Origin: Nereocystis luetkeana
Taxonomy: Eukaryota > Sar > Phaeophyceae > Laminariales > Laminariaceae
Reading direction: 5' to 3'
Assembly: GCA_031213475.1 (NCBI GenBank)
Contig: JARUPZ010000027.1
Location: forward strand, 124,001-188,000
DNA: 64,000 nt
Shown here: piece by piece, positions 60,501 to 64,000 of the stretch
How the letters are laid out: the number at the start of each line of letters is the position of its first letter
Position numbering within the stretch: the stretch's first letter is position 1
Made by a program: the position numbers and the translations under genes
The notes under the pieces: generated by a model
What the model was told of the DNA's origin: nothing
The model's input: only the letters and a program-made list of their open reading frames with translations
Databases searched by the model: none

Positions 60501-61330
60501 ACAATCACTAACATCAGCCCCACCTTCGTCACCCCATGCAATGGATGTGCTGCCCTTTGTCTGATGAGACATCTTAAAGTCTAAAAGCAAACATGACGCT
60601 ACAGCGTCCTCATTGCCTCATGCTACCGCAGAATGTCCGAACAGTGGGGCTAGATATTATAATAGTTGGCGCGAACTTTGTCCGTACAATACGGACCCAC
60701 CGCAGCCAGCCACAGTTCCCTCACCAGTCAGGTTGAGATACGCCGACTCGCACGACCTCTCCTATCAAGGCATACTCGTGATGGCTAAGTTCACCGGGAT
60801 ACGTGCCCGAGGGTGTCGTAACTTCATCGAACTTGATGTGCGGGTAGCAGATGAGCACAACGGTCAAGGCCGCGAATCGGAAAACAACCTCCTCGAACAC
60901 CTGTGGCGTGGGCGTGAGACCGTCCGCGAGGGGCGACAGCAATACGTACGTACGAGATGCATGCCCATATCAGAGCGAGTGGGATCGATGCAAGCGAGAG
61001 TAGGACTTTTGGGAGGTTGAATTCACGATAGCGGCTCATAACACAAAACACCACTGAAAAGCGGCAAAGGCACGGGTTTCACCGCGAGCACTGATTGATG
61101 ATGCAAGCTCCGAACTTATATTCATGCAGACCTGACATGGTCGATCATTCCCTACTACGGGTCGACAAAGGAAGGTGACGGGTCAAATCCCCTTAACTCC
61201 CTCTCCTCACCTTGACGCGGTCAGAAACGCTAGGGGAAGGCGTGCAATCACCACGTGACGGCAGTTTTTTATCGGCTGACGCCAAAAGGCCGATTGCGAG
61301 GCAAACAGCAACTCCAAGTTTGACGTCCAT
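48567..61330 (-). CDS. Polytopic membrane protein with RING-CH-type finger and coiled coil, 15 exons
   Basis: Model exons on the minus strand are 61211-61330, 60725-60900, 59968-60124, 59010-59086, 57820-57953, 56741-56864, 53579-53720, 52948-53167, 52578-52633, 52132-52281, 50886-51086, 50094-50305, 49807-49873, 49082-49300 and 48567-48602. All joins are GT-AG and in phase, giving 696 codons. Residues 1-19 form a signal peptide (GVAVCLAIGLLASA, AXA cleavage site). Hydrophobic segments follow in most exons to about residue 490. Residues 522-591 hold a C4HC3 finger (CPIC, CRCKRFLHAGC, CPMC), the arrangement of membrane RING-CH ubiquitin ligases. Residues 613-685 are a coiled coil, and the end is lysine-rich. 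I do not recognise the membrane part. A role as a membrane ubiquitin ligase is inferred from the finger alone. The start is chosen for the signal peptide. The least certain parts are the 36-nt last exon and the acceptor at 49,300; one at 49,339 also fits. Confidence 0.62.
49490..49605. repeat. Degenerate 15-bp minisatellite in an intron
   Basis: Repeats of about 15 bp built on GTATCTGCTACAGCA-type units keep one open frame on the minus strand (ADTVADTAADSVADAVADTV). It lies between the last RING exon and the coiled-coil exon of the membrane-protein gene. It could be an alternative exon but is modelled as intronic. Confidence 0.65.
53721..56740 (-). other. Largest intron of the RING-CH gene, filled by a LINE
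   Basis: The donor is TTGAG|GTGAGG at 56,740 and the acceptor TATACACCAG at 53,721, with phases matching on both sides. All but about 180 bp of the 3.0 kb is accounted for by the non-LTR element inserted in the same orientation as the gene. Confidence 0.7.
53757..56590 (-). mobile_element. Non-LTR retrotransposon (LINE) with degenerate reverse transcriptase
   Basis: Reverse transcriptase landmarks appear in order on the minus strand: KAVGPDAPTAELLKI (about 56,470), NNYRGI (about 56,320), FIDP (about 56,110), QGLRQGCVLSPL (about 55,920) and the catalytic YADD at 55,737-55,748, followed by the thumb-like GLTVSENKTKT and a C-terminal LRRVHHRVLLRVNGF. Frame changes near 55,850 and 56,110-56,330 and in-frame stops show that it is inactive. 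The 3' untranslated region runs on to 53,757, ending in the module complementary to TTTCTACTCGTCGATATCC. The endonuclease end is missing, so it is 5' truncated. Its 3' region recurs at 36,600, 37,195, 38,290 and 41,885. Confidence 0.88.
58030..58135 (-). mobile_element. 3' end of a CAA-tailed element
   Basis: On the minus strand, CCACTCCAGAGTTCCTGGAG, CCTGTCCTGTGACCACAGACT and a CAACAACAACAA tail match the 3' end of the element at 35,200-35,300. It lies in an intron of the RING-CH gene. Confidence 0.6.
59590..59865 (+). mobile_element. LINE 3'-terminal fragment
   Basis: GACGGGCACTGGGTGTACTG, then GGGTAAAAAGAACGCTTTAATG and TGAAGAC, matches the 3' terminus of the LINE family, with a G run upstream as in other copies. 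It is on the plus strand inside an intron of the RING-CH gene, opposite to the gene. Confidence 0.55.
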
Positions 61331-61556
61331 CTCCCACCTGCGAGGATTTCCGTTCGGTTTTGAAACATTCACCCGTGCTGTGCTTGTTGGTATACAGCCG
61401 ATCGGAAACTAAAAATAGCGTGAGGTTGGGCCCAAGAGTAGAGCACTTCACTGACTCAATGCGAACAATAAATGCAGACACCGAACACTCTATCAACGGT
61501 GGCTATGCGGGTAGAAGCGGTTGACCTGCAGCGTGGGCTGCTGCAAGGCTACGTAC

Positions 61557-61877
61557 CTGGTGCATAACATCGACGCATTTTGCTAGTGCCCACCACAGCG
61601 CCTCAACGGACGTACTAGCGAGGCAGCAACTGCTGCTGCCTGCAATGGCACAGTTTAATAGGCTTTCCCACTGCCAACCGTCCTCAATATATCGATATGG
61701 GGCCATGCCCTTGAACAAACAACTATGGGCGTCACAGGCGCACGCACTTAGTATCGCTTCCGCTGCTAGAAACAAAACTACGACTAGGCTTGAAGGGGAA
61801 ATGGCGCCTCTCCTACTGCTGTTGAAACTCGCACGGAAAAATCTGGAATGGCCAGCTTTGCAGCGTATTGCAGTCAT
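61557..61877 (-). CDS. Unassigned exon-like segment ending at a strong splice donor
   Basis: On the minus strand an open frame containing LFKGMAPYRYIEDGWQWESL and a run of small residues ends precisely at ATGCACCAG|GTACGT, an excellent 5' splice site. It lies 5' of the signal-peptide exon of the RING-CH gene. It could be an alternative upstream exon of that gene, since a phase-0 join to the start codon is possible but with a poor acceptor, or an exon of another gene. I recognise no domain. Confidence 0.35.
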
Positions 61878-63576
61878 TCACCTCGAAAGAAGTACGAATC
61901 CTGTGAGCTCTAATATAGTCCTGCCCTTCCTGTCCACCGAACGACAAGAACAGGCAAACACTTTGGGTCGTAAATAAATCGAAGTTCAGCGGCCGAGATG
62001 CACACTATGTGCACAGGTTTGAGCCTCATTTGCATGTCGTGTTTTATGTCGCGACACCGTCAGGCCTGACATGACCTCCGACAATGCAGCGACTGCTTCT
62101 ACTGTCGTACCCACCCAATGAAAAATATTCGCCCAAGTACGTCGTAATTCCCCACAAATTATTATTGCTGAGGCCTATCGCCTCTACGAGCTCGTGCAAT
62201 CCTGATGTGCCGTGTCGGCAAAATGAACGAAACGGGCGGAAGAAGTTAAACACCACACAAACTGGTACTCTACGTCACCGTCAGAGTCAATACTAAAAAC
62301 ATCATTTGGTCGGCACCCCTGCCTCATGTCTCTATGGACTCTTGCAGGGGCCCTTGGCTTCTCGGTATCGTAAAGTTGTGCCTTGGTTGACGAAATAGAG
62401 CAGCCGGGTCTCAAAGCAAAATTCGAACCAGCCCTAACACGGAAGCAGCCCGCATTTGAAGCAAAGTCTATCGCATGTTTGTACGCATCTTGGCATTGGA
62501 ACATAGACTACATTGCAAGCTTTTCGGCACCAGACCCTGATCCACAGTCAGGCGTGAGTGTCGATGACAGGTCAGAGGAGGCTAAGGGTCGAGTTCTAAG
62601 CTCCGGAATTGATCCCGTACAATTATTTGGCATATGCAGAAGTATCCAGTCGCGACACACCTTCCTAGAAGCTTGAAGCAGACAAAAAAGTACACCAACA
62701 GACCGCACCACCATGCTTGCTCTCCCACCAATAGCACCGGACCAGAAAGAGATTCCTACATGTCGAGCGAACGTGAGAGCGCAGGGGGGAAGGCCAGAGA
62801 CTCGGTCACAGATACATCTGTACTTGCTATGCAGCATGCCCACGATGGTTAAGAGACGTGGTCAAGCGAAATCCTCAACAAACGCAACATTACTGCCAAG
62901 GGTGGCTTGTGGTGGGTGTGCCCAAGGTTGCTGGAGATGTGGTCCAGCTTCAAACAGGTGGCGCATACCTAAAACAAACAATGACAAACTTGTACTCTGT
63001 ACCTATATGAAAAATACACTGTTGCAGGAGAAAAAATTATATCAGCACAAAAAAATCGCCCAATAGGAACACCAAACCAACACTGTTATTGGTCCGGCTG
63101 ACAGCACCAGCTAAAGGGCTTCGCCTTCCCTATTGTACTCGCAGGGGACGGATACTAATATTAAATAGTACCCTGGTAGCGTGCGGACGAGGAATAGCCG
63201 GTTTACTTTTCCTTGCCTGGATGAGCAGTTTTCCTGTTCATCAGAAGTCAAACAAAGATACTGACCAAAAGGAAAGAAGACGACAAATAACGTCTGACGG
63301 AACAGGAGGGTAAAAAAAACAGCAATTATTATACATATAAAATAAGTTCGTTAGGATTCAACCATCGGACACATCGGCAGGATGAGCATTTCAGCAGAGA
63401 GTACAAAGAACGGCCAAAAAGGTGGGAAGAGAGAGGAGTTCGGAAAAAGTGGTTTGTTTCTGAAGGTGGTGGTGGCACTATAAACTGTAGACACGAAGCA
63501 CACCCACAACGATTTGTTGGAATATCGTTGACGCTGGGTCGAAACTTCGGCAGAACCCCGTACACTTGCTCTTAAT

Positions 63577-64000
63577 AGGTATCTCAGTTCATACCGCTGT
63601 CCGCACAGGCCGCCTGCGCACGGCGCAAGCGGGGACGAGGCGGTCCCCGACGCAACAGAAACCGACGGGGACGGGTGCAGAAGAGCCGCGCGACGGATTG
63701 AGAGATAAGGACGACCTCGATGCGAGAAACACCGAAGCACTCGAAATCGACGAGAAGAAAGAACAAGGAGAGGCCCAAACAGGCAGAACTGTAGAGGTAC
63801 GGGTGTAGGGGGTGAAAAGGCCGTAGACCTCCTCGAAACCTCGGCACAACCACGGATGCTAGATATCTCAGCTCATGTCCCTGCTCGCACGAGCTGTCTG
63901 GGCACGACACTAGCCCCGTCGCAGCCGAAACCGGCGGGGGTGGCTGCCGAAGAGCCGCGCAAGGGAATAAGGGACAAGGACCACCTCGGCGCGAGAAACG
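63577..64000. repeat. Tandem duplication, about 285-bp period, cut by the window edge
   Basis: Copy 1 (near 63,577) and copy 2 (near 63,862) share ATCTCAG, TCAT, the CCGCTGTCCGCAC/CCCTGCTCGCAC stretch, GAAGAGCCGCGC, AAGGAC and CTCG-GCGAGAAAC. Both keep an open minus-strand frame with an SRGSSAPVPVGF-like segment, so a repeated coding exon extending beyond the window is possible. Confidence 0.6.

Larger units (their letters stand above)
61331..64000. other. Right flank, mostly unresolved
   Basis: Besides the exon-like segment at 61,557-61,877 I see possible but unlinked open segments. On the minus strand about 62,500-62,670 has a strong acceptor (GTCTGCTT...TTCTAG) and a short LRR-like NNCTGSIPEL. 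On the plus strand 62,383-62,676 is open. They overlap on opposite strands, so at most one is real. A tandem duplication occupies the right edge. Confidence 0.4.

Noticed and set aside
60950-61131. Two extra exons (61,083-61,131 and 60,950-61,053) in the RING-CH gene, the second with a hydrophobic ALIWACISY stretch
   Set aside because: They would need introns of only 29 and 49 nt. Joining 61,211 directly to 60,900 keeps the frame with an ordinary 310-nt intron.
62383-62676. 98-codon frame on the plus strand
   Set aside because: It competes with an open minus-strand segment that has a strong acceptor. Neither could be linked to further exons, so it is not called a gene.

Overview
This is nuclear DNA of a eukaryote with long GT-AG introns and many repeats. 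The interstitial telomere-type repeats read TTAGGG. The two genes I can rebuild have short exons (36-254 nt), introns of 0.2-3.1 kb full of retroelements, and no operon or Shine-Dalgarno organisation. A stramenopile, most likely a brown-alga-like multicellular alga, fits best. That is inference from architecture and repeat type, not from a marker gene. No rRNA gene, true tRNA gene or CRISPR array is visible.

Layout. 1-2,700: GC-richer sequence with decayed, protein-like remnants on the minus strand and no intact gene. 2,700-8,060: repeats, including a 410-bp tandem duplication and a degenerate tandem family. 8,060-18,038: a minus-strand gene for a TauE/SafE-family membrane transporter in at least six exons (388 codons seen; the N-terminal exon was not found). 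Its introns hold a ~340-bp AGT microsatellite, telomere-like repeats, MITEs and several two-copy tandem duplications. 18,039-48,566: about 30 kb without a gene I can support, built of short inverted-repeat elements, tRNA-derived SINEs, LINE 3' fragments (one pair forming a large palindrome with a nested SINE), CAA-tailed elements and microsatellites. 48,567-61,330: a second minus-strand gene, reconstructed as 15 exons that join in frame over 696 codons. It has a signal peptide, several membrane segments, a C4HC3 (RING-CH-type) zinc finger and a C-terminal coiled coil. A degenerate non-LTR retrotransposon with reverse transcriptase fills its largest intron. 61,331-64,000: one unassigned exon-like segment and a 285-bp tandem duplication at the edge.

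The most unusual signal is not a gene. The near-palindrome TACCAGGTA/TACCTGGTA occurs about 40 times (manual count) between 2.9 and 44.7 kb, where chance predicts less than one, and I found no exact copy in the first 2.9 kb or the last 19 kb. A second palindrome, CTATTAATAG, is also strongly over-represented. The two genes have no obvious functional link. Both encode membrane proteins on the minus strand and are separated by a repeat-filled block. All splice sites, exon joins and repeat alignments were made by eye.
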